Part shown: positions 27,821 through 37,885 of the stretch, piece by piece | How the letters are laid out: every line of letters begins with the position of its first letter | How positions within the stretch are numbered: the stretch's first letter is position 1 | Assembly: GCA_024636495.1 (NCBI GenBank) | Contig: JAGXGZ010000081.1 | Span: forward strand, 1-64,000 | Direction of reading: 5' to 3' | Source of the DNA: Roseobacter sp. | GTDB lineage: Bacteria; Pseudomonadota; Alphaproteobacteria; Rhodobacterales; Rhodobacteraceae | Length of the DNA: 64,000 nucleotides | The notes under the pieces: model-generated | What the model was told of the DNA's origin: nothing | Database searches by the model: none | The model's input: only the letters and a program-made list of their open reading frames with translations | Translations under genes and position numbers: made by a program

Positions 27821-28144
27821 ATGACACGTTTCACAGCACTCACAGCAGCCCTTCTTTTGTCCGCTGGCGTGGCTTCTGCGCAAGATACAACCGCTGCAAA
27901 CGTTGGTGGCGCATCCGGCGTTCCCGGCTACCCAACAACTGTTATCGGTGCAAACGGCATCACATATGCATGTGGTCCGTTGACTGGTGGCGTATACAAC
28001 TGCGTTACAGCAGGTAACGCTGCGGCCGCAACTGGTGGCGCATTCGGTGGCATCGGTGCAGGTGGCGTTGCGGGTCTGGTTGCAGCAGTTGTTGCAGTTG
28101 CAGCAATCGCGAACAACGACTCTGCCGCGACAACAACCAATTAA
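27821..28144 (+). CDS. small secreted Ala/Gly-rich protein
   Basis: A 107-aa protein of unknown function. A clear signal peptide (MTRFTALTAALLLSAGVASA-QD) is followed by a Gly/Ala/Val-rich mature part with two cysteines (ITYACGPLTGGVYNCVTAG), a glycine-rich stretch GGAFGGIGAGGVAGL, a hydrophobic AAVVAVAAIA segment and a polar NNDSAATTTN end. This layout recalls YjbE-type small exopolysaccharide-locus proteins, but that is only a resemblance. GGAGA sits 9 nt before the ATG. It is monocistronic, with a very strong terminator. Confidence 0.8.
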   Translation: MTRFTALTAALLLSAGVASAQDTTAANVGGASGVPGYPTTVIGANGITYACGPLTGGVYNCVTAGNAAAATGGAFGGIGAGGVAGLVAAVVAVAAIANNDSAATTTN

Positions 28145-28170
28145 ATATACGTCAATCTGACGTTATTAAG

Positions 28171-28201
28171 ATGCACCACTTTCTAAGTGGTGCATTTTTT
28201 T
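28171..28201 (+). terminator. Rho-independent terminator of the small secreted protein gene
   Basis: A perfect 10-bp stem (ATGCACCACT / AGTGGTGCAT) with a 5-nt loop and a run of seven Ts, 26 bp after the stop codon. It is one of the strongest terminators in the window, consistent with a discrete, abundant short mRNA. Confidence 0.93.
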
Positions 28202-28220
28202 GTGCTTATAGTCCTTTGAA

Positions 28221-28258
28221 AAATAATGGGTCGCTAAGCGTTTTAGCTTAGCGACCCA
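28221..28258 (-). terminator. Rho-independent terminator of gyrA
   Basis: A perfect 13-bp stem (TGGGTCGCTAAGC / GCTTAGCGACCCA) with a 6-nt loop. On the minus strand it is followed by TTATTTTTC. It lies 25 bp beyond the gyrA stop codon. Confidence 0.9.
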
Positions 28259-28283
28259 ATTTAATGTGTAGAGTTTTAAAGTC

Positions 28284-31046
28284 TTAGACGTCGGTGCTGT
28301 CGTCACTTTCATCTTCAACATCATCACCCTGATCTGCAATCCAGGCAACGCTGACCACAACTTCGCCTTTGCCAGTATCAAACACCTTCACCCCACCAGC
28401 ACTGCGTGACCGGAACGAAATGCCTTCAACGGGGACGCGAATCGATTGTCCTTTGGATGTCGCGAGCATGATCTGATCGTCCATCTCTACAGGGAAGGAG
28501 GCGACGATATCACCGCCGCGCATCGCTTTGTCCATCGCCGTCACACCCAAACCGCCGCGCCCACGCACCGGATAGTCATGGCTGGACGACAGTTTGCCCG
28601 ACCCTTTTTCCGAAATCGTCAGCAACAGATTTTCAACCGCTGACATCTCGGCATAGCGTTCCTGGCTGATCGTCGCATTGGCGTTGACCTCTTCCTCGTC
28701 CGAGGTGCTTTCGGCATCATCCGCTATCCCGGCCATTGCACGGCGCATCTTGAGATAGGCTGACCGTTCATCCGACGTCGCATCAAAGTGGCGGATGATC
28801 GACATGGAAACCACCTTGTCATCGCCGTTCAGCTTGATGCCGCGCACCCCGACCGACGCGCGGCTGTTGAACACGCGCACATCTGTGGCAGGAAAGCGGA
28901 TCGCACGGCCGGAATTCGTGACCAGCATCACATCATCATCATTCGACGCGATGCGTGCATTGATCAGCGTTGTTTCGGCGTGATCGTCCTCGAATTTCAT
29001 CGCGATCTTGCCATTACGCATGACGTTGGTGAAATCCGACAGCTTGTTTCGCCGGACGGTGCCTGCGGAGGTGGCGAATACCACCTGCAGGTCGTCCCAG
29101 TCTTTTTCATCGCGGTCCACTGGCATGATCGCCGCAATCGACACACCAACGGGGATCGGCAGGATGTTGACGATCGCCTTGCCCTTGGACGTACGGCTGC
29201 CCTGAGGCAGGCGCCAGGTTTTCAGCTTGTAGACCATCCCATCGGTTGTAAAGAACAACAGCTGCGTGTGGGTGTTGGCAACGAAAAGCGTGGTGACCAC
29301 GTCTTCTTCTTTGGTCTGCATACCCGACACGCCTTTGCCACCGCGGCGCTGGCTGCGGAAATCAATCAAAGGGGTGCGCTTGATATAGCCGCCAGATGTC
29401 ACCGTCACGACCATATCTTCGCGCGCGATCAGGTCTTCGTCATCCATGTCACCGGACCAATCCACGATCTCGGTGCGGCGCGGGACGGCGAACAGGTCTT
29501 TCACCTCGGCCAATTCGTCCGAGATGATGCCCATGATCCGCTCGCGGCTGCCCAAAATCTCAAGGTATTCCTTGATCTTCTTGGCCAGCTCTTCCAGCTC
29601 GTCGGTGACTTCTTTCACGCCGATCTGGGTCAAGCGCTGCAAGCGCAATTCCAAAATAGCGCGGGCTTGCGCCTCTGACAGGTTGTAGGTGCCATCGTCA
29701 TTGGCGGTATGGGTCGGATCGTCGATCAAAGCGATATAGGGCAGGATATCACGCGCTGGCCAGCGCCGTGTCATCAGCTTTTCACGCGCTTCCCCTGCAT
29801 CGGCAGAGGACCGGATGGTCGCGACAATTTCGTCGATGTTTGTGACGGCCACGGCCAGACCACACAGGATATGGCTGCGTTCACGCGCCTTGCGCAGCAA
29901 AAACGCGGTGCGACGCGCGACCACATCTTCGCGGAAGTCGATGAAATAGGTCAGGAATTTGCGCAATGTCAGCTGTTCAGGGCGGCCACCGTTCAGCGCC
30001 AGCATGTTACAACCGAAATAGGTCTGCATTGGCGTGAAACGGTAGAGCTGGTTCATCACCACCTCGGCGGTCGCATCGCGCTTGAGTTCAATCACGACAC
30101 GCACACCGTTACGGTCGGATTCGTCTTGAACGTGGGCGATGCCTTCGATCTTTTTCTCGCGGACCTGTTCCGCGATCTTTTCGATCATGGTGGATTTGTT
30201 CACCTGATAGCAGATTTCGTCGATGATGATTGCAAAGCGGTCTTTGCGGATTTCCTCGACCCGGGTTTTGGCGCGCATGATGACGCTGCCACGCCCCTCA
30301 AGGTAGGCTTTGCGTGCACCGGCACGGCCCAGCATGATGCCGCCTGTGGGAAAATCGGGGCCGGGGATATATTCGATCAGGTCTTCCGAGGTGAGATCGG
30401 GGTTTTCGATCAGCGCCTGACAGGCATCAATGACCTCGCCCAAGTTATGCGGCGGAATGTTGGTGGCCATACCGACAGCAATACCGCCCGCGCCATTGAC
30501 CAGCATGTTGGGGAACCGTGCAGGCAGAACCGTAGGCTCACGTTCCTTACCATCGTAGTTATCGATGAAATTGACGGTTTCTTTGTCCAGATCGGACGTC
30601 ATGAACGACGCGACCTTGTCCAGCCGCGATTCTGTATACCGCATCGCCGCAGCGCTATCGCCGTCCATCGAGCCAAAGTTGCCCTGACCGTCGATCAGCG
30701 GCAGCGACATGGAAAAATCCTGCGCCATCCGCACCAGCGCGTCGTAGATCGCGCTGTCACCATGGGGGTGATACGAGCCCATTACGTCGCCCACAGACTT
30801 CGCAGACTTGCGGTAAGTCTTGTCGTGGGTAATGCCTTTTTCATACATCGAATAGATGATGCGGCGGTGAACCGGTTTCAGGCCATCACGAAGGTCAGGA
30901 ATGGCGCGCGAAACGATGACCGACATGGCGTAATCCAGATAGGATGTACGCATCTCGTGTTCGATTGTAACCGTCGGGCCATCATAAACAGGGCGCGCTG
31001 GCGGGATTTCGTCATCGTTTTCAGGTGTTTCTGGCGTGTCGTTCAC
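28284..31046 (-). CDS. gyrA: DNA gyrase subunit A
   Basis: Catalytic breakage-reunion subunit of gyrase, 920 aa, starting at GTG. The quinolone-resistance region reads [19 protein letters not shown], with the wild-type Ser and Asp at the positions equivalent to E. coli 83 and 87. The active tyrosine is in [10 protein letters not shown]. The C-terminal beta-pinwheel has the GyrA box as [12 protein letters not shown], and there is a negatively charged tail ([16 protein letters not shown]). A region near residue 750-790 ([14 protein letters not shown]) extends the pinwheel, as in other alphaproteobacteria. A good promoter and a terminator flank it, so it is monocistronic. Confidence 0.98.
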   Translation of the reverse strand: MNDTPETPENDDEIPPARPVYDGPTVTIEHEMRTSYLDYAMSVIVSRAIPDLRDGLKPVHRRIIYSMYEKGITHDKTYRKSAKSVGDVMGSYHPHGDSAIYDALVRMAQDFSMSLPLIDGQGNFGSMDGDSAAAMRYTESRLDKVASFMTSDLDKETVNFIDNYDGKEREPTVLPARFPNMLVNGAGGIAVGMATNIPPHNLGEVIDACQALIENPDLTSEDLIEYIPGPDFPTGGIMLGRAGARKAYLEGRGSVIMRAKTRVEEIRKDRFAIIIDEICYQVNKSTMIEKIAEQVREKKIEGIAHVQDESDRNGVRVVIELKRDATAEVVMNQLYRFTPMQTYFGCNMLALNGGRPEQLTLRKFLTYFIDFREDVVARRTAFLLRKARERSHILCGLAVAVTNIDEIVATIRSSADAGEAREKLMTRRWPARDILPYIALIDDPTHTANDDGTYNLSEAQARAILELRLQRLTQIGVKEVTDELEELAKKIKEYLEILGSRERIMGIISDELAEVKDLFAVPRRTEIVDWSGDMDDEDLIAREDMVVTVTSGGYIKRTPLIDFRSQRRGGKGVSGMQTKEEDVVTTLFVANTHTQLLFFTTDGMVYKLKTWRLPQGSRTSKGKAIVNILPIPVGVSIAAIMPVDRDEKDWDDLQVVFATSAGTVRRNKLSDFTNVMRNGKIAMKFEDDHAETTLINARIASNDDDVMLVTNSGRAIRFPATDVRVFNSRASVGVRGIKLNGDDKVVSMSIIRHFDATSDERSAYLKMRRAMAGIADDAESTSDEEEVNANATISQERYAEMSAVENLLLTISEKGSGKLSSSHDYPVRGRGGLGVTAMDKAMRGGDIVASFPVEMDDQIMLATSKGQSIRVPVEGISFRSRSAGGVKVFDTGKGEVVVSVAWIADQGDDVEDESDDSTDV

Positions 31047-31087
31047 GTAATCTGCCTAGCTCTTGCTGGTTCTATATATTGGGGTTT

Positions 31088-31117
31088 TGTATAGCAGACA
31101 GCGCAGATAGGGTGCAA
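31088..31117 (-). promoter_or_regulatory. candidate gyrA promoter
   Basis: On the minus strand TTGCAC, an 18-bp spacer and TATACA, about 40 bp upstream of the GTG start. Consistent with a housekeeping sigma-70 promoter. Confidence 0.55.
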
Positions 31118-31206
31118 TGCTTGTGACAGCGCTTATTAGCGCAGATTAAGGCAGACTTCCTAAGCCTTTGAATTTACTTAAGACTAATTCGTCGGGAATT
31201 TCGCTT

Positions 31207-32154
31207 TCAGGCCGCACAACTGGCACCGCCCAAGACACAGAATTTCGCGCAATGAGGGTGGTTGAGCGCCACGTCTTTTTCGGCCTCTTCTAGGCTGGTC
31301 CCCAGCTCGAATTCTGCCGAATACGGCAACAGGGTACAGGCCAGTACGGCGGGCTTGTCAGCGCCCTTGCGTTTGACCACCATGCGCGAGCTTGAACACA
31401 TTACTGCGTCTGGTGACTTGTTGAGGATACCCCAGCAAGCGGTTGTTATTTCTGGAACTTCGACGGTTTCATCCATCTCGGGGAACAGCACTGTCATACC
31501 GGGATCGCTGGCATCAATATCAAATCCGTGTTCGGCATAAAAGGCACCATAGCCGGCGCGGCTGTCTTGATCACTGGCCCCGAAAACCGACCGACCGGCG
31601 ACAGCCATGCGAAATTCGTTGTCGCGCAGCCATTTCATGCCAATCACGGTTTTATCCAAGGCACCTTTGCCACGTTCCGCGTCATGCAGATCCGTGCGGT
31701 AGTGATCGACGGAAATTCGCAATGTCAGCTTGCCGGGGTAGGCTGCGTTCAGTCGTTTCAGCCCATCGCGCATTGATGGACGCATCATAGGGCGCATGGC
31801 ATTTGTCAGGATCAAAACGTCATAGCCTTCGGCCAATGACGCCTCGGTGATGTCAATCATTTGCGGGTTCATAAAGGGTTCGCCGCCGGTAAAAGCGATC
31901 TCGGTCACGGGCCAGTTGCGGGTCTTGATCTGGCCCAGATAATCGCGCACCTCATCGGCAGTGATATAGACCAACGCGTCGTTGGTCGGGCTGGACGCGA
32001 TATAGCAGTTCACGCATTCGATGTTGCACAGCGTGCCCGTGTTGAACCACAGCGTCTGAGGGTTTGTCAGGCTTACGGTCGCTCTGTCTTCGCCTTTTGC
32101 AGTCACCAAGGGGTCTTGGAATTTGCCTGCATTCGCCTCAACGACATCTTTCAT
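31207..32154 (-). CDS. radical SAM protein with C-terminal cysteine cluster
   Basis: About 315 aa. The cluster motif is CNIECVNC (C-x3-C-x2-C near residues 43-50), followed by FTGGEPFMNPQ (the GGEP SAM-binding motif). The C-terminus has extra cysteines (TACWG, CTLLPYSAEF, HCAKFCVLGGASC), suggesting an auxiliary Fe-S cluster in a SPASM-like region. The reaction is unknown. The start is either GTG 32160 (AAGGG 4 nt upstream) or ATG 32154. It is divergent from the zwf operon. No precursor-peptide gene is evident next to it. Confidence 0.85.
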   Translation of the reverse strand: MKDVVEANAGKFQDPLVTAKGEDRATVSLTNPQTLWFNTGTLCNIECVNCYIASSPTNDALVYITADEVRDYLGQIKTRNWPVTEIAFTGGEPFMNPQMIDITEASLAEGYDVLILTNAMRPMMRPSMRDGLKRLNAAYPGKLTLRISVDHYRTDLHDAERGKGALDKTVIGMKWLRDNEFRMAVAGRSVFGASDQDSRAGYGAFYAEHGFDIDASDPGMTVLFPEMDETVEVPEITTACWGILNKSPDAVMCSSSRMVVKRKGADKPAVLACTLLPYSAEFELGTSLEEAEKDVALNHPHCAKFCVLGGASCAA

Positions 32155-32332
32155 CAACACTCAACCCTTAAATCGTTCCGGTGGTTTTTCTTTTCCTATG
32201 GGAATGGTAAAAGCAAGAAAACCCCGTGTATTCTTTTGCACAGACTTGTGAAGCGTTGGAATACTTGTATGTTTGCGCTAACATAGATTAAAATATCCCA
32301 AATGCCGCATTTGCGCGGCAAGGAGCTTTCCG

Positions 32333-33802
32333 ATGGTCTCACGCGTCATTCCTGTCGATCCCTTCGATCTCGTGATTTTCGGCGGAACAGGTGATCTGGC
32401 GCGTCGCAAGATCCTGCCGGGGCTGTTTCGGCGTTTCTGCTCAGGCCAGATGCCCGAAAATGCCCGTATTATCGGCGCAGCGCGGACCGAAATGGATGCT
32501 AATGGCTACCGCGAGATGATTGCGGCGGCGATTGCCGAATTCAACGCCGATTTCGACCATGAAACGGGGCAGCTTGAACGCTTTCTGGCGTCTTTGGATT
32601 ATGTTGCTATTGATGCCAAAGGCACGGATGGCTGGGCTGATCTGCAAAAGCTGATGGCAGGCACGGACCGGATTGAGGCGTATTACTTTTCTGTATCGCC
32701 CTCTTTGTTCGGCGATCTGGCAGAGCGTTTGCAGCAATGGGGTATGGCCGACGCGCGCAGCCGCATCGTGGTGGAAAAACCTTTTGGCCGCGATCTGGCC
32801 ACGGCAAAGGCGTTAAATGCAACCTTGGCCAAGTATTTCGACGAAAGCCAGATTTACCGTATCGACCACTATCTGGGCAAGGAAACCGTCCAAAACCTGA
32901 TGGCTGTGCGCTTTGGCAATATGCTGTTCGAGCCGCTTTGGAACAGCCAGTATGTGGATCACATCCAGATTACGGTGGCCGAAACCGTTGGCGTGGGCGG
33001 CAGGGGCGAATATTACGACAAGTCCGGTGCGATGCGGGACATGGTGCAAAACCACCTGATGCAATTGCTGTGTCTTATCGCGATGGAACCACCAGCGCGG
33101 TTTGACCCTGACGCTGTGCGCGACGAAAAACTAAAGGTTATTCGGGCACTTGACCCAGTATTGCCTCACCATATTTCGCGGGGGCAATATCAGGCTGAAC
33201 CGTGCAACGAGACTGAACACCCCGGCTACCGCACGGCTGTGGGGGATCCGCGGTCGCGCACCGAAAGCTTTGTTGCGCTAAAGACCCATATCAGCAACTG
33301 GCGGTGGGCGGGCACGCCGTTTTATCTGCGCACGGGCAAGCGTATGGCGGCCCGGTCGTCCGAAATCACCGTTGTTTTCAAGGAAACGCCGCATTCGATC
33401 TTTGCCGAAGACGCGGGGCGTCATCGAAATGTTCTCTCGATCCGGTTGCAGCCGAACGAAGGGATCACCTTGGGCGTGACAATCAAGGAGCCGGGGCCGG
33501 GCGGGATGCGTCTGATCGATGTGCCGCTCGACATGACGTTTGCCGATGCGCTTGGCCCTGAAAGCGCCGAACAGGTCGACGCCTACGAGCGGTTAATCAT
33601 GGACGTCATCCGGGGGAACCAGACGTTGTTCATGCGCGGTGACGAGGTAGAGGCCGCTTGGGCTTGGACGGACCCGATTATTCAGGGCTGGGAGGCGCGC
33701 AATGACGTGCCCAAGCCTTATGATAGCGGGTCAGATGGCCCAACGGACGCAATCGAGTTGATGCGCCGCGACCAGCGCAAATGGCGGGAGCTTTCCAAAT
33801 GA
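32333..33802 (+). CDS. zwf: glucose-6-phosphate 1-dehydrogenase
   Basis: Oxidises glucose 6-phosphate to 6-phosphogluconolactone with NADP+ (or NAD+), entry to the Entner-Doudoroff and pentose phosphate routes. 489 aa; the nucleotide-binding motif is IFGGTGDLARRKILPGLF (residues 15-32) and the active-site signature RIDHYLGKETVQN lies near 177-189. AAGGAG precedes the ATG. First gene of a three-gene operon with pgl and pgi, joined by ATGA overlaps. Confidence 0.98.
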   Translation: MVSRVIPVDPFDLVIFGGTGDLARRKILPGLFRRFCSGQMPENARIIGAARTEMDANGYREMIAAAIAEFNADFDHETGQLERFLASLDYVAIDAKGTDGWADLQKLMAGTDRIEAYYFSVSPSLFGDLAERLQQWGMADARSRIVVEKPFGRDLATAKALNATLAKYFDESQIYRIDHYLGKETVQNLMAVRFGNMLFEPLWNSQYVDHIQITVAETVGVGGRGEYYDKSGAMRDMVQNHLMQLLCLIAMEPPARFDPDAVRDEKLKVIRALDPVLPHHISRGQYQAEPCNETEHPGYRTAVGDPRSRTESFVALKTHISNWRWAGTPFYLRTGKRMAARSSEITVVFKETPHSIFAEDAGRHRNVLSIRLQPNEGITLGVTIKEPGPGGMRLIDVPLDMTFADALGPESAEQVDAYERLIMDVIRGNQTLFMRGDEVEAAWAWTDPIIQGWEARNDVPKPYDSGSDGPTDAIELMRRDQRKWRELSK

Positions 33803-34470
33803 AGTTTATAGAATATGCCGATCGCAATGTGTTGGCGCGCGATGTCGCCAATATTCTGGCTGTTGAACTGGAAAACGCGTTGCAAAGGAACGACAGCGTC
33901 AGTCTTGCAGTGCCTGGAGGGACCACACCGGGCCCTATTTTCGACAGCTTGAATGGCGCGCAACTTGATTGGTCTCGTGTGCATGTGATGTTGACCGATG
34001 AACGCTGGGTTGCCCCCGATCATGATATGTCGAATGCACGATTGCTGCGCCAGCGCTTGTTGGTAGGCCCTGCAGCGGCTGCCGCATTCACCCCGTTCTT
34101 TGTTGACGGGCTGACCGCCGCAGAGGCGTCGGAGGATTTGTCGGCTGCGATTGCCCCACATTTGCCCTTGTCGGTTTTGGTGCTGGGAATGGGAGCAGAC
34201 ATGCACACGGCATCGCTGTTTCCGGGATCACAGGGGCTGGAGGCAGCCATGGCGGACAACGCTCCCGCGATCTGCCCGATAAACGTCGAGGGCCAAGACA
34301 TCGGGCGCATAACCTTGTCACGGGCTGCGCTGGATGCGGCACAGTCAAAACATCTGGTCATATTCGGCCAAGAGAAACGCGCGGCGGTAGAGCGGGCCAT
34401 GACCTTGCCGGACCATGAGGCCCCCATCGGCGCAGTATTGAAAGAGGCGGTAGTCCATTGGGCAGCATGA
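33799..34470 (+). CDS. pgl: 6-phosphogluconolactonase
   Basis: Hydrolyses 6-phosphogluconolactone made by Zwf. The 223-aa protein shows [38 protein letters not shown] and [16 protein letters not shown], the standard DevB/Pgl motifs (the family usually reads [14 protein letters not shown]; here Asp-Met replaces Asp-Gly). ATG 33799 is used: it overlaps the zwf stop (ATGA) and GGGAG lies upstream. Confidence 0.96.
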   Translation: MKFIEYADRNVLARDVANILAVELENALQRNDSVSLAVPGGTTPGPIFDSLNGAQLDWSRVHVMLTDERWVAPDHDMSNARLLRQRLLVGPAAAAAFTPFFVDGLTAAEASEDLSAAIAPHLPLSVLVLGMGADMHTASLFPGSQGLEAAMADNAPAICPINVEGQDIGRITLSRAALDAAQSKHLVIFGQEKRAAVERAMTLPDHEAPIGAVLKEAVVHWAA

Positions 34471-36056
34471 ACAAATTTAGCGACCTGATCCGCAAGCAAG
34501 ACGCAGTCAAAGACCGCTCTATCCTGTCATTGTTCGATAATGGCAACCGTGGTGCGGATTTTTCGGCTCAAGCTGGGGATATATTGTTCGATTTCTCTAA
34601 GACAAATATTGATTTCGACGCGATGAATGCCTTGCTTGCACTGATCGAAACCTCTGATGTGGCGGCCCGGCGCGACGCGATGTTTGCTGGCGACAAGATA
34701 AACGAAACCGAAGGCCGCGCAGTGCTGCACACCGCATTGCGCAATGTCGACGGCGGTGCGGTGATGATGGACGGCAAAGATGTGATGCCTGCCATTCTGG
34801 AAACGCTCAAGCGGATGGGCGATTTTGCCGATAAAATCCGCGCAGGCACCATCACCGATGTGGTCAATATCGGCATTGGTGGCTCTGATCTGGGTCCGGC
34901 GATGGTCGTGCAAGCGCTGTCGCCCTATCATGACGGGCCGCGCTGCCATTTCGTGTCGAATGTCGATGGGGCGCATATCGCCGATACGTTGCGCGGGCTG
35001 GATGCCAAAACGACGCTGGTCATCGTTGCCTCCAAAACCTTTACGACCATTGAAACCATGACCAATGCCCGAACGGCGCGGGCATGGATGCTGGATCACG
35101 GTGGCGACCCTGCGCGCCAGTTCGTCGCTCTCAGCACCGCTCAGGAAAAAACCGACGACTTCGGCATTGATCCCTCTCAGGTCTTTGGCTTCGAGGATTG
35201 GGTTGGCGGGCGCTATTCCGTATGGGGGCCGATTGGCCTGTCGCTGATGATTGCGATTGGTCCGCGCGCTTTTCATGCGTTTTTGCGCGGTGCACAATCC
35301 ATGGACCGTCATTTTTGCGCCGCTGCCCCGCACGAGAACATGCCGATGCTGCTGGCACTTGTGGGCATCTGGCACAACCAGATCTGCGGCTACGCAACGC
35401 GGGCGGTGCTGCCCTACGATCAACGGCTGGGGCAATTGCCAGATTATCTGCAGCAGCTTGAAATGGAATCTAACGGCAAGTCCACCCAGATGGACGGCAC
35501 CACCGCACCGTTCAACACAGGGCCAGTGGTGTGGGGGGCGCCAGGTACAAACGGCCAGCACGCCTTTTACCAGCTGATCCACCAGGGCACGCGGGTGATC
35601 CCGTGTGAATTCATGATAGCGGCCAACGGGCACGAACCCGAACTGGCCCATCACCACAAACTGCTGATCGCCAATTGCCTCGCGCAATCCGAGGCATTGA
35701 TGCGCGGGCGCAGCTTGCAAGAGGCGTCACAGATGATGGCGGCCAAGGGCCTGACCGGGGCCGAGCTTGACCGTCAGGCGCGCCACCGCGTTTTCCCGGG
35801 CAATCGGCCTTCTACCACGCTCAGCTATCCATGGCTCGATCCGTTCACGCTTGGTCAGATCATTGCACTTTATGAACACCGCGTCTTCGTCGAGGGGGTA
35901 ATCTTGGGCATCAACTCCTATGACCAGTGGGGCGTAGAACTTGGCAAGGAACTTGCGACATCGTTGCAGCCCATTGTCGAGGGCAGTGAACCCGCAGTCG
36001 GCAAAGACGGCTCTACGATGGCTCTCTTGGATTTCATTGCAAAACACGCCGACTGA
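34467..36056 (+). CDS. pgi: glucose-6-phosphate isomerase
   Basis: Interconverts glucose 6-phosphate and fructose 6-phosphate. 529 aa; signatures are [27 protein letters not shown], the active-site Glu region ([11 protein letters not shown]) and the C-terminal [14 protein letters not shown]. The ATG at 34467 overlaps the pgl stop. A TTG at 34458 with GAGG 10 nt upstream is an alternative start adding three residues. Last gene of zwf-pgl-pgi; a long palindrome follows. Confidence 0.97.
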   Translation: MNKFSDLIRKQDAVKDRSILSLFDNGNRGADFSAQAGDILFDFSKTNIDFDAMNALLALIETSDVAARRDAMFAGDKINETEGRAVLHTALRNVDGGAVMMDGKDVMPAILETLKRMGDFADKIRAGTITDVVNIGIGGSDLGPAMVVQALSPYHDGPRCHFVSNVDGAHIADTLRGLDAKTTLVIVASKTFTTIETMTNARTARAWMLDHGGDPARQFVALSTAQEKTDDFGIDPSQVFGFEDWVGGRYSVWGPIGLSLMIAIGPRAFHAFLRGAQSMDRHFCAAAPHENMPMLLALVGIWHNQICGYATRAVLPYDQRLGQLPDYLQQLEMESNGKSTQMDGTTAPFNTGPVVWGAPGTNGQHAFYQLIHQGTRVIPCEFMIAANGHEPELAHHHKLLIANCLAQSEALMRGRSLQEASQMMAAKGLTGAELDRQARHRVFPGNRPSTTLSYPWLDPFTLGQIIALYEHRVFVEGVILGINSYDQWGVELGKELATSLQPIVEGSEPAVGKDGSTMALLDFIAKHAD

Positions 36057-36092
36057 TCGGGCTTTTCGGTTCATTTGGCCAGATAAACTCCG

Positions 36093-36123
36093 GGGGGATG
36101 AGGGGCAGCGCCCCTCATCCCCC
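36093..36123. repeat. perfect palindromic hairpin after pgi
   Basis: GGGGGATGAGGGGC / GCCCCTCATCCCCC is a perfect 14-bp stem with a 3-nt loop (AGC), between pgi and the convergent antiporter gene. There is no T tract, so it may be a Rho-independent-like pause/stability hairpin shared by both transcripts, or the GC-rich half of a dispersed intergenic element; ATTTGGCCAGATAAACTCCG precedes it, echoing the tail of repeat copy C. Confidence 0.7.
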
Positions 36124-36135
36124 TGCGTAAAAGAC

Positions 36136-37392
36136 CTAAACCAAATCCGGATGCCGGCCGACGCGGTTGGCAAGACGGGCGACCGTCAGGCCTTGGACGA
36201 TGATCGAAAACACCACTACGATGTAAGTGCAGGTCAAGATCAGCGGTTTCCACTCTCCCTCGGGGAGGGACAAGGCCAAAGCCACAGAAATCCCGCCTTT
36301 CAAACCGCCCCATGTCATGATCGGAATGACGCCTTGGTTAAAGTTCCGAAACGGGCGCAAGATCCCGATGGGCACCGCGACAGCCACCAAACGACCCGAC
36401 AACGCCAGAATGATCGCGGCCATGCCGGTCAGGAAAAGATCGCCATTAAATGCGATGGCAAAGACTTCAAATCCGATCATTAAAAACAGGACAGCGTTCA
36501 AAATTTCGTCGATCAGCTTCCAGAAGGCGTCGACATAGCGGCGGGTTTCTTCGGACATGCCGCGCGCCGCCCCGACATCGCCAATCAGTAACCCAGCACA
36601 GACCGCCATGATGGGGGCCGACACATGCAGAGCAACGGCCAGCTCGTATCCGCCAAATGCCAGGCCAAGGGTCAACAAAACCTCCAAGGAATAATCGTCG
36701 ATCCGACGCATTACGCGGAACGTGAGCCAGCCCAAAACCAGCCCCAGCACTGCGCCGCCAACGGCTTCTTGAAAAAACAGTTGTGTTGCACCCCATACGG
36801 CGTTGCCTTCGGCACCGTGTCCCTCAAGCGCCGGAAAGGCGAGGCCCACAAGAATCAAGAACACCACATAGCCGACACCGTCGTTGAACAGGCTTTCACC
36901 CGCGATCTTTGTCTCAAGCGACTTGGGCAGATCGGCCTCGCGCAACACCCCCAGAACCGCAACCGGATCCGTGGGCGAGATGAGCGCGCCAAACACCAAT
37001 GCGGTGAGCAGCGGCATGCCTGTCAGCCATGAAAAGCCAATGCCGACGATGGCCGTTGAAAGCGCCACACCCAGCGTCGCCATCAGCGCGACAATGACCC
37101 ATTCGCGGCGCAGGTCGGATGTTTTGACATGCAGTGCACCTGCAAATAGCAACAGACCCAACATGCCTTCCAAAAGGGCTTCGGAAAAATCGATCCCCGT
37201 CACAACGCCGCGCACGGCGTTTGCGATGCCAAGGCTCGGCAGGGCCAGATCGATCCCCAGCAAACCAAAGGACGCGATCAGGGCGACGATCAGAATGCCG
37301 ATGGAGGAGGGCAGCTTGAGAAACAAGTAGTTTACCGCGCCGAACCCTCCGGCCATGACGATCAGCAGTGACGCGATTTGCAAGAAGGTCAT
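36136..37392 (-). CDS. CPA1-type Na+/H+ antiporter (NhaP-like)
   Basis: A cation:proton antiporter of 418 aa and about 12 membrane helices. SPTDPVAVLGVLREADLP and AGESLFNDGVGYVVFLILVGLAF hold the conserved ND motif of electroneutral CPA1 exchangers. It would export Na+ or K+ for pH or salt balance, fitting a marine organism. Convergent with pgi. A GNAT gene lies upstream on the same strand. Confidence 0.93.
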   Translation of the reverse strand: MTFLQIASLLIVMAGGFGAVNYLFLKLPSSIGILIVALIASFGLLGIDLALPSLGIANAVRGVVTGIDFSEALLEGMLGLLLFAGALHVKTSDLRREWVIVALMATLGVALSTAIVGIGFSWLTGMPLLTALVFGALISPTDPVAVLGVLREADLPKSLETKIAGESLFNDGVGYVVFLILVGLAFPALEGHGAEGNAVWGATQLFFQEAVGGAVLGLVLGWLTFRVMRRIDDYSLEVLLTLGLAFGGYELAVALHVSAPIMAVCAGLLIGDVGAARGMSEETRRYVDAFWKLIDEILNAVLFLMIGFEVFAIAFNGDLFLTGMAAIILALSGRLVAVAVPIGILRPFRNFNQGVIPIMTWGGLKGGISVALALSLPEGEWKPLILTCTYIVVVFSIIVQGLTVARLANRVGRHPDLV

Positions 37393-37416
37393 GATGGGGT
37401 TCTTTCTGGTCAGGGC

Positions 37417-37863
37417 TTAAAGCTTGATGTCGTAGGTCACCCATGGGGTGCGATCGGCAAGCGTGTCATAGACTGCGCGGGCACGGTAGTTGTTTTCGGC
37501 TGTGATCCAGCGCACCACGCCCCATCCGTTGGTTTCGGCCACCACTTTTACCGCGTCGATCAGGGCTTGTGCCGCACCATAACCGCGGGCTGCGGGGGCA
37601 ACGAATAAATCATCCAGAAAACAGTTTGTGAGCGCGCGAAGCTGGCTTGTGAAGGGACGGTAATGGGTAAAGCCGATCACGGTGCCGCTTGTATCTTCGG
37701 CGACGATACACATGCTGGAATGGGTCGTATCCATCAGCCAGCCAAACACCGTTTCGCGCATCTGCGCAGTTTGTTCGACCTTGTAGAACGCGGCATATCC
37801 GGCAAAGAGGGCTTCCCACACGGGTCGGTCGGCTGCGGCAAGGGCACGGGTGGTCACCGTCAT
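37417..37863 (-). CDS. GNAT-family N-acetyltransferase
   Basis: A 148-aa acyltransferase. The acetyl-CoA site is DDLFVAPAARGYGAAQALIDAV (the R/Q-x-x-G-x-A loop), followed by WITAENNYRARAVYDTLADRT. The family acetylates amino groups of small molecules or proteins; the substrate is unknown. ATG 37863 with AAGGA upstream is chosen rather than the ORF start 19 codons earlier. It lies 22 bp after a thioesterase gene on the same strand, probably an operon. Confidence 0.92.
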   Translation of the reverse strand: MTVTTRALAAADRPVWEALFAGYAAFYKVEQTAQMRETVFGWLMDTTHSSMCIVAEDTSGTVIGFTHYRPFTSQLRALTNCFLDDLFVAPAARGYGAAQALIDAVKVVAETNGWGVVRWITAENNYRARAVYDTLADRTPWVTYDIKL

Positions 37864-37885
37864 CGTGGGTTCCTTTTGGTTGTGG

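Noticed and set aside
30700-30800. Quinolone-resistance substitution in gyrA
   Set aside because: The region reads [14 protein letters not shown], with the susceptible Ser and Asp both present.
29709-31094. 461-aa plus-strand ORF
   Set aside because: Antisense shadow of gyrA with biased His/Asp composition typical of mirrored GC-rich codons.
31047-32332. RiPP locus around the radical SAM gene
   Set aside because: No short precursor-peptide ORF or export gene lies on either side; neighbours are gyrA and zwf.
34527-35720. 397-aa minus-strand ORF
   Set aside because: Antisense shadow of pgi; no recognisable domain.
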